A stretch of 36,177 nucleotides of DNA from an uncultured Erysipelotrichaceae bacterium (GTDB lineage: Bacteria; Bacillota_I; Bacilli_A; Erysipelotrichales; Coprobacillaceae). Position numbers and translations under genes: made by a program. The notes beneath the pieces are model-generated. The model was not told the origin of the DNA and did no database searches. It saw nothing but the letters and a program-made list of their open reading frames with translations. This document shows positions 8,178 to 15,700 of this stretch, piece by piece (the stretch's first letter is position 1; each line of letters opens with the position of its first letter). The stretch is from NCBI GenBank assembly GCA_951801965.1, contig CATOPA010000003.1:1-36177 (forward strand), in the 5' to 3' direction.

Positions 8178-9454
8178 TTAAAGTTGATTTAACACAAGCA
8201 AAGTTATCTGAAAGCATGGATGCATACAAAGAGCAAGTTGCCTCTGTTCATGATATGATCCATAATAAAACTGGTGCTGGTAATGATTTTTTAGGATGGG
8301 TAGACTTGCCTATCAACTATGACAAAGATGAAGTTGAAGCTATCAAAGCAAAAGTTAATGAGTTAAAAGATGAAATTGACGTTTTATTAGTTTGTGGAAT
8401 TGGTGGTTCTTATTTAGGAGCAAGAGCTGCTATTGAAGCCATCAATGGATTATTCCCTACAAATGATATTCAAATTATTTATGTAGGAAATACATTCTCA
8501 TCAAATTATTTATCTCAAGTAAAAGAATATGTAAAAAACAAAGAATTTGCTATTAATGTTATTTCAAAATCTGGAACAACAACTGAAACATCTATAGCAT
8601 TTAGAATTTTTAAAGATTTACTTGAAACAACAAAAGGAAAAGAAGTTGCTCAAAGAAGAATTATTGCTACAACTGACAAAGAAAAAGGTGCTTTAAAAAC
8701 ACTTGCTACAAATGAAGGATATACAACATTTGTTGTTCCTGATGATGTTGGTGGACGTTATTCTGTTTTGACTGCTGTTGGGTTATTCCCAATTGCAATG
8801 GCTGGCATTGATATCGAAGCTATGCTAAATGGTGCTAAAGATGCCAGAGAAAAATATAACAACAATGATTTAAATACAAATGAAGCTTATCAATATGCTG
8901 TCGCAAGACAAATGTTATGCAAACAAGGATATCCAGCAGAAATGTTTGTCACTTATGAATTACAGCTTGCTATGGTCGCTGAATGGTGGAAACAATTATT
9001 TGGAGAATCTGAAGGAAAAGAAAATAAAGGTATCCTTCCTACAAGTGCAACTTTCTCTACTGACTTACATTCTCTTGGACAATTTATTCAAGAAGGAACA
9101 AAAGTTCTATATGAAACTGTATTAAAAGTGAAAAATCCAATAAGTGATTTGACAATTCCTAGTGATGAAGGTAACTTAGATAACTTAAATTATTTAGCAG
9201 GAAAAACTGTTGATTATGTAAATAAAAAAGCTTGTGAAGGAACAATTGATGCACATGTCAATACAGGTGGAGTTCCAAACATTCAAATTACAATTGATGA
9301 AATTTCTGCATATTCATTTGGATATATGGTTTACTTCTTTGAAATTGCTTGTGCTATGTCAGTTTATTTATTAGAAGTCAATCCATTTAACCAACCTGGT
9401 GTAGAAGTTTATAAAAAGAATATGTTTAAATTATTAGGGAAACCTGGTGCTTAA
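8174..9454 (+). CDS. pgi: Glucose-6-phosphate isomerase
   Basis: 426-aa phosphoglucose isomerase converting glucose-6-phosphate and fructose-6-phosphate in glycolysis. Motifs present: [14 protein letters not shown], the phosphate-binding [28 protein letters not shown], and the C-terminal [14 protein letters not shown]. The length is typical of short Firmicute PGIs. AAGGAGG precedes the ATG, which overlaps the end of yugI by four bases. A strong terminator follows the stop. Confidence 0.97.
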   Translation: MIKVDLTQAKLSESMDAYKEQVASVHDMIHNKTGAGNDFLGWVDLPINYDKDEVEAIKAKVNELKDEIDVLLVCGIGGSYLGARAAIEAINGLFPTNDIQIIYVGNTFSSNYLSQVKEYVKNKEFAINVISKSGTTTETSIAFRIFKDLLETTKGKEVAQRRIIATTDKEKGALKTLATNEGYTTFVVPDDVGGRYSVLTAVGLFPIAMAGIDIEAMLNGAKDAREKYNNNDLNTNEAYQYAVARQMLCKQGYPAEMFVTYELQLAMVAEWWKQLFGESEGKENKGILPTSATFSTDLHSLGQFIQEGTKVLYETVLKVKNPISDLTIPSDEGNLDNLNYLAGKTVDYVNKKACEGTIDAHVNTGGVPNIQITIDEISAYSFGYMVYFFEIACAMSVYLLEVNPFNQPGVEVYKKNMFKLLGKPGA

Positions 9455-9481
9455 GAAGTGGAAAATCCACTTCTTTTATTT
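9453..9481 (+). terminator. Terminator of pgi
   Basis: Stem AAGAAGTGGA / TCCACTTCTT with loop AAA, followed by TTATTTT. It begins in the pgi stop codon. Confidence 0.85.
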
Positions 9482-9495
9482 TGTATATTTTTCTC

Positions 9496-9525
9496 TTGAC
9501 GGGAAAAAGTGTATTGTGTTATTAT
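9496..9525 (+). promoter_or_regulatory. Promoter of the tRNA cluster
   Basis: TTGACG (9496-9501), 18-bp spacer, TATTAT (9520-9525), 22 bp before the first tRNA. A near-consensus -35 suits a strongly expressed stable-RNA operon. Confidence 0.7.
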
Positions 9526-9547
9526 ATATAGGCATTAGAAATCAAAT

Positions 9548-9623
9548 GGAGGTTTAGCTCAGTTGGGAGAGCATCTGCCTTACAAGCAGAGGGTCAGCGG
9601 TTCGAGCCCGTTAACCTCCACCA
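9548..9623 (+). tRNA. tRNA-Val (anticodon TAC)
   Basis: 76-nt cloverleaf. Acceptor GGAGGTT pairs with AACCTCC, anticodon loop CTTACAA gives TAC, T-arm GGTTCGAGCC is present and CCA is encoded. First gene of the seven-tRNA array. Confidence 0.95.
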
Positions 9624-9624
9624 T

Positions 9625-9700
<76 letters not shown>

Positions 9701-9704
9701 TGCT

Positions 9705-9788
9705 GGGGAGGTAGCGAAGTGGCTAAACGCGGCTGACTGTAACTCAGTTCCTTTCGGTTCGGTGGTTCGAATCCGCCCCTCCCCACCA
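9705..9788 (+). tRNA. tRNA-Tyr (anticodon GTA)
   Basis: 84-nt class II tRNA. Acceptor GGGGAGG pairs with CCTCCCC, loop CTGTAAC gives anticodon GTA, and the long variable arm (TTCCTTTCGGTTC region) is as expected for bacterial tRNA-Tyr. CCA is encoded. Confidence 0.95.
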
Positions 9789-9796
9789 TTTTTTAT

Positions 9797-9872
9797 TGGG
9801 ATATAGCCAAGCGGTAAGGCAACAGACTTTGACTCTGTCATTTCCCTGGTTCGAATCCAGGTATCCCAGCCA
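9797..9872 (+). tRNA. tRNA-Gln (anticodon TTG)
   Basis: Acceptor TGGGATA pairs with TATCCCA, starting with the U-A first pair typical of tRNA-Gln. Loop CTTTGAC gives anticodon TTG. CCA is encoded. Confidence 0.95.
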
Positions 9873-9876
9873 TTTT

Positions 9877-9952
9877 GACCCGCTAGCTCAGTAGGTAGAG
9901 CATCTGACTTTTAATCAGAGGGTCAGGCGTTCGAGTCGCCTGCGGGTCACCA
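9877..9952 (+). tRNA. tRNA-Lys (anticodon TTT)
   Basis: Acceptor GACCCGC pairs with GCGGGTC. Loop CTTTTAA gives anticodon TTT. CCA is encoded. Confidence 0.95.
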
Positions 9953-9960
9953 TTCTTTTT

Positions 9961-10034
9961 GCGGGTGTAGTTCAATGGTAGAACTTCAGCCTTCCAAGCT
10001 GACTACGTGGGTTCGATTCCCATCACCCGCTCCA
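9961..10034 (+). tRNA. tRNA-Gly (anticodon TCC), copy 1
   Basis: 74-nt tRNA. Acceptor GCGGGTG pairs with CACCCGC, loop CTTCCAA gives anticodon TCC, and CCA is encoded. Identical in sequence to the next gene. Confidence 0.95.
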
Positions 10035-10055
10035 TTTAAAATCAAATATCCCTAT

Positions 10056-10129
10056 GCGGGTGTAGTTCAATGGTAGAACTTCAGCCTTCCAAGCTGACTA
10101 CGTGGGTTCGATTCCCATCACCCGCTCCA
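10056..10129 (+). tRNA. tRNA-Gly (anticodon TCC), copy 2
   Basis: Exact 74-nt duplicate of the previous tRNA-Gly, separated by 21 bp. The flanks differ, so only the tRNA itself is repeated. Confidence 0.95.
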
Positions 10130-10138
10130 TAAGAATTT

Positions 10139-10164
10139 AAAACACACTGTAAAGTGTGTTTTTT
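10139..10164 (+). terminator. Terminator of the tRNA cluster
   Basis: Stem AACACACT / AGTGTGTT with loop GTAA and a T-run, 10 bp after the last tRNA. Confidence 0.85.
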
Positions 10165-10171
10165 ATATCTA

Positions 10172-10233
10172 TAAATAAAACAATGGCCATAACATCTAAA
10201 ATATTGTTCACCATTCTAGACATTATAGCCATT
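10172..10233 (-). terminator. Long hairpin, probable terminator of the ferredoxin gene
   Basis: Arms 10182-10202 and 10213-10233 pair along all 21 positions when read as minus-strand RNA, including four G-U wobbles; read on the plus strand the same positions are mismatches. The 10-nt loop is at 10203-10212. The minus strand continues into GTTTTATTT, a weak T-tract. It converges on the tRNA terminator. Confidence 0.6.
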
Positions 10234-10255
10234 CATAAATATATGAAACTATATT

Positions 10256-10441
10256 TTATAATACTAATGCTTTTTTAGGACAAAAGTTTGAACACTTTCC
10301 ACATCTTATACATTTATCATGATCGATTTTTGGTGCTTCAAAACCTTGTTGACTTAATGCACCTACTGGACATACATTCACAGCAGGACACTTATGATTT
10401 TGTGGGCAATTTTCTACAATTATTTTTAATTCTTTTTCCAT
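10256..10441 (-). CDS. Small 4Fe-4S ferredoxin-like protein with seven cysteines
   Basis: 61-aa electron carrier or redox accessory. The C-terminal motif CIRCGKCSNFCP (C44, C47, C50, C54) is a regular 4Fe-4S motif. The first motif is CPQNHKCPAVNVCP with only three Cys (C12, C18, C24), spaced by five residues each. One complete cluster (C44/C47/C50 plus C24) is expected; a second would have only three Cys ligands. The start at 10441 is supported by AGAGG six bases upstream; longer forms lack a site. It lies downstream of the NimA-like flavoprotein gene, with 53 bp between, and could share its transcript. Confidence 0.8.
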   Translation of the reverse strand: MEKELKIIVENCPQNHKCPAVNVCPVGALSQQGFEAPKIDHDKCIRCGKCSNFCPKKALVL

Positions 10442-10494
10442 ACTTTTCCTCTTTCTCAAATTATTATTTGTCATTAACTCTATAATATTTTCAC

Positions 10495-10971
10495 TTAATG
10501 AATATTATTTCTTCTTTTTCCTATCATATCAGATACTTTTAATCTTAAAACTGTTGTTACATTTGCCATTTTTTCATTAAATTGAAAATCTTCTGCATGA
10601 TATTGTCTCATTAAAATTTTTAATGATTTCAATTTATCTTCATTAGATACAAACTCCATTGTTCCATGTCCAATCACACTCGCATACCCCATTGTACAAC
10701 TCATTCTTTCTTCATACAAAATAAAATTATGTTCACAATCCATCTCAAAAGTCACACGATTATCTTTACGAATTAAATCCAACTTCTTCCCTTCCATAGC
10801 ACAATGGAAATACAAATAGACTTGATCACCTTCAATATCCAATCCAAAATTCAATGGAACAACATATGGAAAACCATCATCATTAAGTGCAATAACACAT
10901 GAATCACATTTTCTGATAATCTTAATCATTTCATCAAAATCATTAATTTCTCTATCTTTTCTTCTCATCAT
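10495..10971 (-). CDS. NimA/pyridoxamine 5'-phosphate oxidase-fold flavoprotein
   Basis: 158-aa protein of the split-barrel FMN-binding family that includes 5-nitroimidazole reductases (Nim). Characteristic motifs are MRRKDREI at the N-terminus, ALNDDGFPYVVPLNFG and YFHCAMEGKKLDLIRKD, followed by VTFEMDCEH and GYASVIGHG. Members bind FMN or haem-like ligands; some confer nitroimidazole resistance, others have unknown roles, so resistance should not be assumed. Two start codons (ATGATG) overlap the stop of a 15-codon ORF with a strong ribosome site, suggesting coupled translation because the gene itself has only a weak site. Confidence 0.85.
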   Translation of the reverse strand: MMRRKDREINDFDEMIKIIRKCDSCVIALNDDGFPYVVPLNFGLDIEGDQVYLYFHCAMEGKKLDLIRKDNRVTFEMDCEHNFILYEERMSCTMGYASVIGHGTMEFVSNEDKLKSLKILMRQYHAEDFQFNEKMANVTTVLRLKVSDMIGKRRNNIH

Positions 10972-11015
10972 TCTTTTTTATGATACACTTGTCCATAAAA
11001 TAAACTAGCTTTCAT
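10968..11015 (-). CDS. 15-codon leader ORF coupled to the NimA-like gene
   Basis: A micro-ORF (peptide MKASLFYGQVYHKKE) begins at 11015 after AAGGAAGGAG, by far the best ribosome site nearby. Its TGA (10968-10970) overlaps the ATG of the NimA-like gene in the arrangement ATGATGA. It may deliver ribosomes to that gene by re-initiation. Alternatively it is a shifted remnant of a longer N-terminus. I recognise no homologous peptide. Confidence 0.5.
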   Translation of the reverse strand: MKASLFYGQVYHKKE

Positions 11016-11053
11016 ATTTCTCCTTCCTTATTTTTTAACTCATAACAATACAA

Positions 11054-11461
11054 TTATTTATCCTCTAATGCTTTTTTTAAATCAGATATAAATTGTGTTT
11101 GCTGTTTCTTTAAATATGACTTTATAAAAGGTTTCATAAAAAACTTTTTAGCCTCAACGCTTTCTATAAACTCTATTTCAGTTCCATCTTCTTTAGAATA
11201 AAAACACCCACTCCAGTGACCACAAATATTTGTATTTTCCATATCAAACTCCCATCGCTTATATGGTTCAGTCACTGTAATAGTAAAAGTTGTAGGATAT
11301 CCTTCTTGGCTATATTCAATAAACTGTCGCTCATCGATAATTTCCACTTTACTAATATCACTTCTCCAATGACTATAATGCCTAACATCTAAAACAATAT
11401 CCCAAACACTATGAACATCACTAGAAACAATTGCTTTTACTTTTGAAACAACCAACTTCAT
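11054..11461 (-). CDS. SRPBCC (START-like) family protein
   Basis: 135-aa protein with the helix-grip pattern of SRPBCC/polyketide-cyclase-like proteins: N-terminal SSDVHSVWDIVLDVRHYSHWRSDI, mid strands YPTTFTITVTEPYKRWEFDM, and a long C-terminal helix ending KKQQTQFISDLKKALEDK. These domains bind hydrophobic ligands, and the role here is unknown. GAAGGGAGG precedes the ATG. A TATAAT at 11482-11487 (minus) could be its -10, but no clear -35 was found. It is 38 bp from the leader ORF of the next gene and may be co-transcribed with it. Confidence 0.75.
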   Translation of the reverse strand: MKLVVSKVKAIVSSDVHSVWDIVLDVRHYSHWRSDISKVEIIDERQFIEYSQEGYPTTFTITVTEPYKRWEFDMENTNICGHWSGCFYSKEDGTEIEFIESVEAKKFFMKPFIKSYLKKQQTQFISDLKKALEDK

Positions 11462-11557
11462 TCCCTCCCTTCGTTGTTAGAATTATACTTAAAACTCTTT
11501 TACAAAGATCTATAATTCAACCTCTAAGTCTTTAATAAAATAAGTCCTAACTTTCAT

Positions 11558-12088
11558 TTATTTTCTTGAATATATATTTGTGATTATTCCATTTTCTTCT
11601 TGACTCTTTTCTAGCTTAAGATTTATATTAGGATTATTTTCCTGAAACAGTCTTATTCCATTTCCAAGAAGAATAGGTATTGTCGTGATATGATATTCAT
11701 CTATCATATCTTGCTTAATCAATTGATTGACAAGCTGTGCCCCACCACAAATCCAAATATTTTTTCCATCTTTATTTTTTAGCTCTTCAATAAACAAAGA
11801 CACATCTTCATTTACAAATCGAACATCTTGAGTATCCTTTTTCTTTTTATTTGTAAAAACATAACTCTGTAAACCTTTATATACCCACTCATGCGGTGAT
11901 AATTCTTCAACAATTTGTCTATATGTGTTATATCCAAAAATGACTGTATCTATATTCTTTATAAAATGATCATAACCATAATCACTTTCGTAATTTTCAT
12001 CACTACCAGCAATCCAATCCACACCACCATTTTTATCTGCAATAAATCCATCTACACTCATAGAAATATATAAAATCACTTTTCTCAT
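11558..12088 (-). CDS. Dihydrofolate reductase-fold family protein (RibD C-terminal type)
   Basis: 176-aa protein of the bacterial 'dihydrofolate reductase family' (YyaP/RibD-C group), NAD(P)H-binding and probably not the true DHFR of folate metabolism. Motifs: ISMSVDGFIADKNGGVDWI at the N-terminus, IFGYNTYRQIVEE, and the C-terminal dinucleotide-binding IWICGGAQLVNQL with ITTIPILLGNGIRLF. The ATG at 12088 follows TGGAG and matches the family start; the frame extends further up without support. It has its own predicted promoter. Confidence 0.8.
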   Translation of the reverse strand: MRKVILYISMSVDGFIADKNGGVDWIAGSDENYESDYGYDHFIKNIDTVIFGYNTYRQIVEELSPHEWVYKGLQSYVFTNKKKKDTQDVRFVNEDVSLFIEELKNKDGKNIWICGGAQLVNQLIKQDMIDEYHITTIPILLGNGIRLFQENNPNINLKLEKSQEENGIITNIYSRK

Positions 12089-12118
12089 TTTACTCCATCT
12101 CCAATAGTTTCTACTATG

Positions 12119-12147
12119 ACTATACATGAAAAACTATAATATGACAA
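12119..12147 (-). promoter_or_regulatory. Promoter of the DHFR-family gene
   Basis: Minus strand TTGTCA (12142-12147), 17-bp spacer, TATAGT (12119-12124); 5 of 6 matches in both boxes. It lies 30 bp upstream of the ATG, just past the end of the DUF3592 gene. Confidence 0.65.
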
Positions 12148-12157
12148 CTCATAATTC

Positions 12158-13204
12158 TCACTTCTTATTGTTTGTTTTTTTGGGTTGCAGTCGCTCAAAA
12201 AATAAACATTTGATAATTTGAAATACCCCCATAAAAATAAATATAATAGGAATACAAATCCAAAACCCCATTTTCTTGACTGCTCCCATTAAAGAATATG
12301 TTTCACCCATTTGAAAACTTATCAATCCAATACCAATGATAAGAAGCGCAATACCTACATAAATTCCCATGACATTGATTTTCATTTTATCAAAGAAACC
12401 CATTATATATAAAAACGCTAATATAAAGACCATTCCACCTAGAAAAAAGAATACTCCAAAATAAATTAAAATACTATTTTTAGTTGTTCCTATGAAAACT
12501 GCTTCCTGAGGATGATTAGGATTATATTTAATTTCTCTCATATCATTTGTATTTGGAATAACTCCACTTCCATAATCCGTTTTTATAGTATATTCTATTC
12601 CATTCACTTTATAAACATAAGCCAAACGATATGTTGGTTGCTCATGTTCTTTCTTATGTGAGTCATATATTTCGTAATCTTTAAAATAAGCTGTTGTTGT
12701 GAAATAGTTTTGTGCCTTTTTGCTCATATATTGAGTCTCTTTTATGCCAAGAGTTATACATATAATCCCAGACAATAATACAAATAAAACTAAAAAAGAA
12801 ACAACTATAGTTACAAAATTGAACTTAGAATCTTTTTGATTTTGTTTTGAATCTATACCTAACAAAGATTTACGAACCATATAAATTCCAAATATCCAAA
12901 GCGGAACAATCAATAACAACATAAAATATTGTCCTTGTTTGAGTGAAAGATAACTCCATGTCATTAAAAATCCTAATCCCAAAAGAAAAGCAATCATGCT
13001 AAATAACTTATGAAAAATGTAAACACCTCGCATCTTATTACACATTTGACATATTTTTTCTCCAATATGACATCCTATCAAAAGTAAAAAGCAAATTATC
13101 ATTATGCGTATATAGAATTGCTCATTTTTATATAAAACAAACAAGAGAAACAGAAAAATAAAAATTGCTCTTATTATTGAATAGTCAAAATGTTTTTTCA
13201 TCAT
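12158..13204 (-). CDS. DUF3592-like multi-pass membrane protein
   Basis: 348-aa membrane protein of unknown function. About five hydrophobic segments lie in the first 155 residues (for example AIFIFLFLLFVLY and IVVSFLVLFVLLSGIICITL), then a soluble stretch near residues 160-235 with the DUF3592-like pattern YRLAYVYKVNGIEYTIK ... YNPNHPQEAVF, then three more membrane segments. DUF3592 proteins often occur in gut Firmicutes as orphan envelope proteins. AAAGAGG precedes a double ATG (13204 and 13201); either could be used. It follows the ElaA-like gene by 33 bp. Confidence 0.65.
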   Translation of the reverse strand: MMKKHFDYSIIRAIFIFLFLLFVLYKNEQFYIRIMIICFLLLIGCHIGEKICQMCNKMRGVYIFHKLFSMIAFLLGLGFLMTWSYLSLKQGQYFMLLLIVPLWIFGIYMVRKSLLGIDSKQNQKDSKFNFVTIVVSFLVLFVLLSGIICITLGIKETQYMSKKAQNYFTTTAYFKDYEIYDSHKKEHEQPTYRLAYVYKVNGIEYTIKTDYGSGVIPNTNDMREIKYNPNHPQEAVFIGTTKNSILIYFGVFFFLGGMVFILAFLYIMGFFDKMKINVMGIYVGIALLIIGIGLISFQMGETYSLMGAVKKMGFWICIPIIFIFMGVFQIIKCLFFERLQPKKTNNKK

Positions 13205-13237
13205 TATACCTCTTTATTATATTATCACTTTTGATAT

Positions 13238-13666
13238 TTATAATGTTAACTCCATAACAACATGTAATATACCTTCCTCTAAAAATTCATTTGAAGTCAC
13301 TTGAAAACCAAACTTTTCATAAAATCCAACAGCATGCTTTTGTGCATCCATACATATTTTTTGACATTTCATTCTTTCTTGAATAATAGGTAGACTTTGT
13401 TCTAAAAGCATTCTTCCATATCCCAAACCATGTTTCAATGTCAAAATTCTACCAACCTGAACATAATCTTCTTTATAAAACGCTCTTAAATAAGCCACCA
13501 CTTTATCATTCTCGCTCATAAAGCAATGCAGACTTTGATAATCAATATCATCCATATCTTGATATTCAATATGTTGTTCTAGAATAAAAATTTGTGATCT
13601 TGCTTTTAAAATTTCATAAAGTTCTCTATTTGATAATTCATCAAATGTTTTGTATATAAAGTTCAT
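13238..13666 (-). CDS. ElaA-like GNAT N-acetyltransferase
   Basis: 142-aa GNAT protein of the ElaA group. The N-terminus ELYEILKARSQIFILEQ followed by YQDMDDID is characteristic. The acetyl-CoA segment VGRILTLKHGLGYGRMLLEQ lacks the full RxxGxG, having KHGLGYG instead, and the C-terminal FYEKFGFQVTSNEF is typical. The substrate is unknown. Its ATG overlaps the stop of the upstream C45-type hydrolase by four bases, with AGGAGG within that gene, so the two are translated together. Confidence 0.85.
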   Translation of the reverse strand: MNFIYKTFDELSNRELYEILKARSQIFILEQHIEYQDMDDIDYQSLHCFMSENDKVVAYLRAFYKEDYVQVGRILTLKHGLGYGRMLLEQSLPIIQERMKCQKICMDAQKHAVGFYEKFGFQVTSNEFLEEGILHVVMELTL

Positions 13667-14691
13667 CTTTTTAATACCTCCTCTCTCAATTTATTACTTT
13701 TCCATTTCAATCGCGTATCTCTCTTAAATTGTTTTCGTGAAGGATTTCCCTCTACTCTATATATTTCTTTATTTCTTATATCATAAATCACTGACCAAAC
13801 AGTATCTGCACCTTTGCTTCTATCATATTGACACATAAAACCATATTTCCCAGATAAAATATCTTGAGCGAGCTCAAATGATAAAGATTGTGTTTTAAGT
13901 GCTTGTGTTGCTATTTGAAGTCTTTCCATCGATCTCCAATCATCAATATCATTTCTTTTATATTTCATAAGTTTTGGTGAACAAAACTGATTTGTTGCAA
14001 CAACAAATCCCTTTCTTTTTTCAATGATTTCTATACCTTGAGAACAGCATTCAATCATCGCCATGCACCCTGATGCATCAACAACAATTAGCACTTGACT
14101 AGAGGCAATTGGTAGTCGCTTGATTTGATGAATAACCTCTTTTGTGGTTTGACATTTTTCTAGTAAATACCTCACAAGCATACCTGCATGAAATCCTGGT
14201 TGCCTCATTCCTGTCATAACAAAAGTCAAACCAATAGCCAATCCATGTTCATTCACACCATCTTCCATTTCAATAAATGCTGTTGTATTGCCACAAAATG
14301 CATAAGCTCCATGAAGTTGATAAAGGCAATTCATATAAAGATTCTCTAATTGCACTAAAAAATCACTATTTCTACCAAAGAAAATATGATCTTTGTGAGA
14401 AAATGCAAAACATGTGCAATGATTTTTCAATTCAAAACAATACATGCTTAATAAAAACGTACAAAGATCATCGTATGGCATTTCTTGCCCCTTAGCAAGT
14501 CCTCTTATTTCTTCTAATATTTCTGGATAAAATTTTTCATAAATTGGTATACATTCCTTAACAAATGCTCTTTTTTCATCATTAACAACAAAAGTTTCCT
14601 GCTGACTAATTTTCTTTTTCTTCTTTAACAGCAGACTCCCAAAATGATATCCTGCTTCTAAATAACTTCCTTTAAATCTACTATGATACAT
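13663..14691 (-). CDS. C45-family (acyltransferase-type) Ntn hydrolase
   Basis: 342-aa enzyme of the peptidase C45/acyl-CoA:6-APA acyltransferase-like family, Ntn hydrolases that act on linear amide bonds. The predicted nucleophile is C92 in NHCTCFAFSHK, where autocleavage before Cys is expected; FFGRNSDF is the conserved Arg/Asn/Asp strand, and NEHGLAIGLTFV and VVATNQFCSP fit the fold. No signal peptide is seen, so action is probably cytosolic. The start at 14691 has GAGGAGG seven bases upstream. It is coupled to the ElaA-like acetyltransferase, which may suggest linked amide or amine metabolism. The substrate is not inferable. Confidence 0.75.
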   Translation of the reverse strand: MYHSRFKGSYLEAGYHFGSLLLKKKKKISQQETFVVNDEKRAFVKECIPIYEKFYPEILEEIRGLAKGQEMPYDDLCTFLLSMYCFELKNHCTCFAFSHKDHIFFGRNSDFLVQLENLYMNCLYQLHGAYAFCGNTTAFIEMEDGVNEHGLAIGLTFVMTGMRQPGFHAGMLVRYLLEKCQTTKEVIHQIKRLPIASSQVLIVVDASGCMAMIECCSQGIEIIEKRKGFVVATNQFCSPKLMKYKRNDIDDWRSMERLQIATQALKTQSLSFELAQDILSGKYGFMCQYDRSKGADTVWSVIYDIRNKEIYRVEGNPSRKQFKRDTRLKWKSNKLREEVLKR

Positions 14692-14734
14692 ATTTTTACC
14701 TCCTCTTTTTTGAGTAAGGCCTTCCTCATGTTTT

Positions 14735-14763
14735 ATGCTAACAGAATAAAAAATTTTAGTCAA
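14735..14763 (-). promoter_or_regulatory. Promoter of the C45 hydrolase/ElaA operon
   Basis: Minus strand TTGACT (14758-14763), 17-bp spacer, TAGCAT (14735-14740). It sits just downstream of the previous gene's terminator, a logical operon boundary. Confidence 0.6.
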
Positions 14764-14769
14764 TCAAAT

Positions 14770-14796
14770 AAAAAAGATTATCTTTTCAGATAATCT
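14770..14796 (-). terminator. Terminator after the tandem GNAT gene
   Basis: Minus-strand stem AGATTATC / GATAATCT with a 6-nt loop and T-run, 6 bp after the stop at 14802. Confidence 0.85.
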
Positions 14797-14801
14797 GAAT
14801 C

Positions 14802-15671
14802 CTATAAATCTTGTTTCATTTCATATTGCTGACTATATTTATCAAAATTCATAGCCTCTAAAAAACACTTCATGCTTTGACACTCTGTATCAACATTAAC
14901 CATTTTTAACACATGACTTTCGCAATGTTCTTCCATTGTTTTCAACAACAAGCTTCCTATACCTTCTCTACGATAATCTTTATGAACTGCCATTTGTGGT
15001 ACATCACCACTTTGCTTATCAACGATACCATATCCTATAATAGAATCATTTCTTTTGATAAGTATATAATAAAAATCTGTAGGAGAGGCTAAAACTGAAT
15101 CCATTGAATTCTGCCATGATGGATAAAAATCCCAAAATGTTTTGATAATATTCCACTCCTCTTGAAGATTATCCTTAACAACAATGATATCCTCATGCTT
15201 TGGCATTGGAAGTGAGTTTTTTTGTCGATAAACATCAAATTCCCTTTCTATAATCAATCCTTGTTTTTGATAGAGTGAAAAAGCCACAACATTATCTTTA
15301 ATAACTTCTAAGATATATTGTTGTATATTATTTTTCTTTAAAAGTTCAATCATATAAGAAAATAACTTTTTGGATAAACCATATTGACGATATTTTAAAA
15401 CAACACCTGTTCCTAAATCATAAGCGCTCTTTTTTCCATTCCACTCTCTTTGTGAATTAAAAATAAATCCAACAAGTTGATGATGTTCTGCTTCAAAAAC
15501 TCCTACAGAACAACTCCCATTAAATCCTCTTCTTCTTAACATCTTTTGAAAATCATCAAATGATAAATTCATAGGGACGCTATAATCAGAAAAAGCATCT
15601 AAAAAAGCATGATACAAAATATCCATAGATACATCCTCTAATGTCTGATAAATATATTCTTCATCATTCAT
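14802..15671 (-). CDS. Tandem-domain GNAT N-acetyltransferase
   Basis: 289-aa protein with two GNAT-like modules. The N-terminal half has the acetyl-CoA region GTGVVLKYRQYGLSKKLFSY (residues about 85-110) and NNIQQYILEVIKDNVVAFSLYQKQG. The C-terminal half has the better preserved motif MAVHKDYRREGIGSLLLKTM (about 225-245; R-R-x-G-I-G) then KMVNVDTECQSMKCFLEAMNF. The substrate is unknown. The ATG at 15671 is chosen because AGGAG lies seven bases upstream; nearer starts sit on top of that site. Last gene before a terminator in a long minus-strand run. Confidence 0.85.
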   Translation of the reverse strand: MNDEEYIYQTLEDVSMDILYHAFLDAFSDYSVPMNLSFDDFQKMLRRRGFNGSCSVGVFEAEHHQLVGFIFNSQREWNGKKSAYDLGTGVVLKYRQYGLSKKLFSYMIELLKKNNIQQYILEVIKDNVVAFSLYQKQGLIIEREFDVYRQKNSLPMPKHEDIIVVKDNLQEEWNIIKTFWDFYPSWQNSMDSVLASPTDFYYILIKRNDSIIGYGIVDKQSGDVPQMAVHKDYRREGIGSLLLKTMEEHCESHVLKMVNVDTECQSMKCFLEAMNFDKYSQQYEMKQDL

Positions 15672-15700
15672 ATTCATTCTCCTCACTTTATATATAAAAT

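Noticed and set aside
10182-10233. Inverted repeat as a MITE or IS remnant
   Set aside because: No target duplication or transposase is present, and the mismatches are G-U compatible on one strand only, which favours RNA structure.
10495-10971. Nitroimidazole resistance gene
   Set aside because: The fold and motifs match the Nim/PNPOx group, but many such proteins have no resistance role; sequence alone does not justify the claim.
10968-11015. Frameshift at the start of the NimA-like gene
   Set aside because: The NimA-like N-terminus (MRRKDREI) is already complete as in typical family members, so an upstream extension is not needed.
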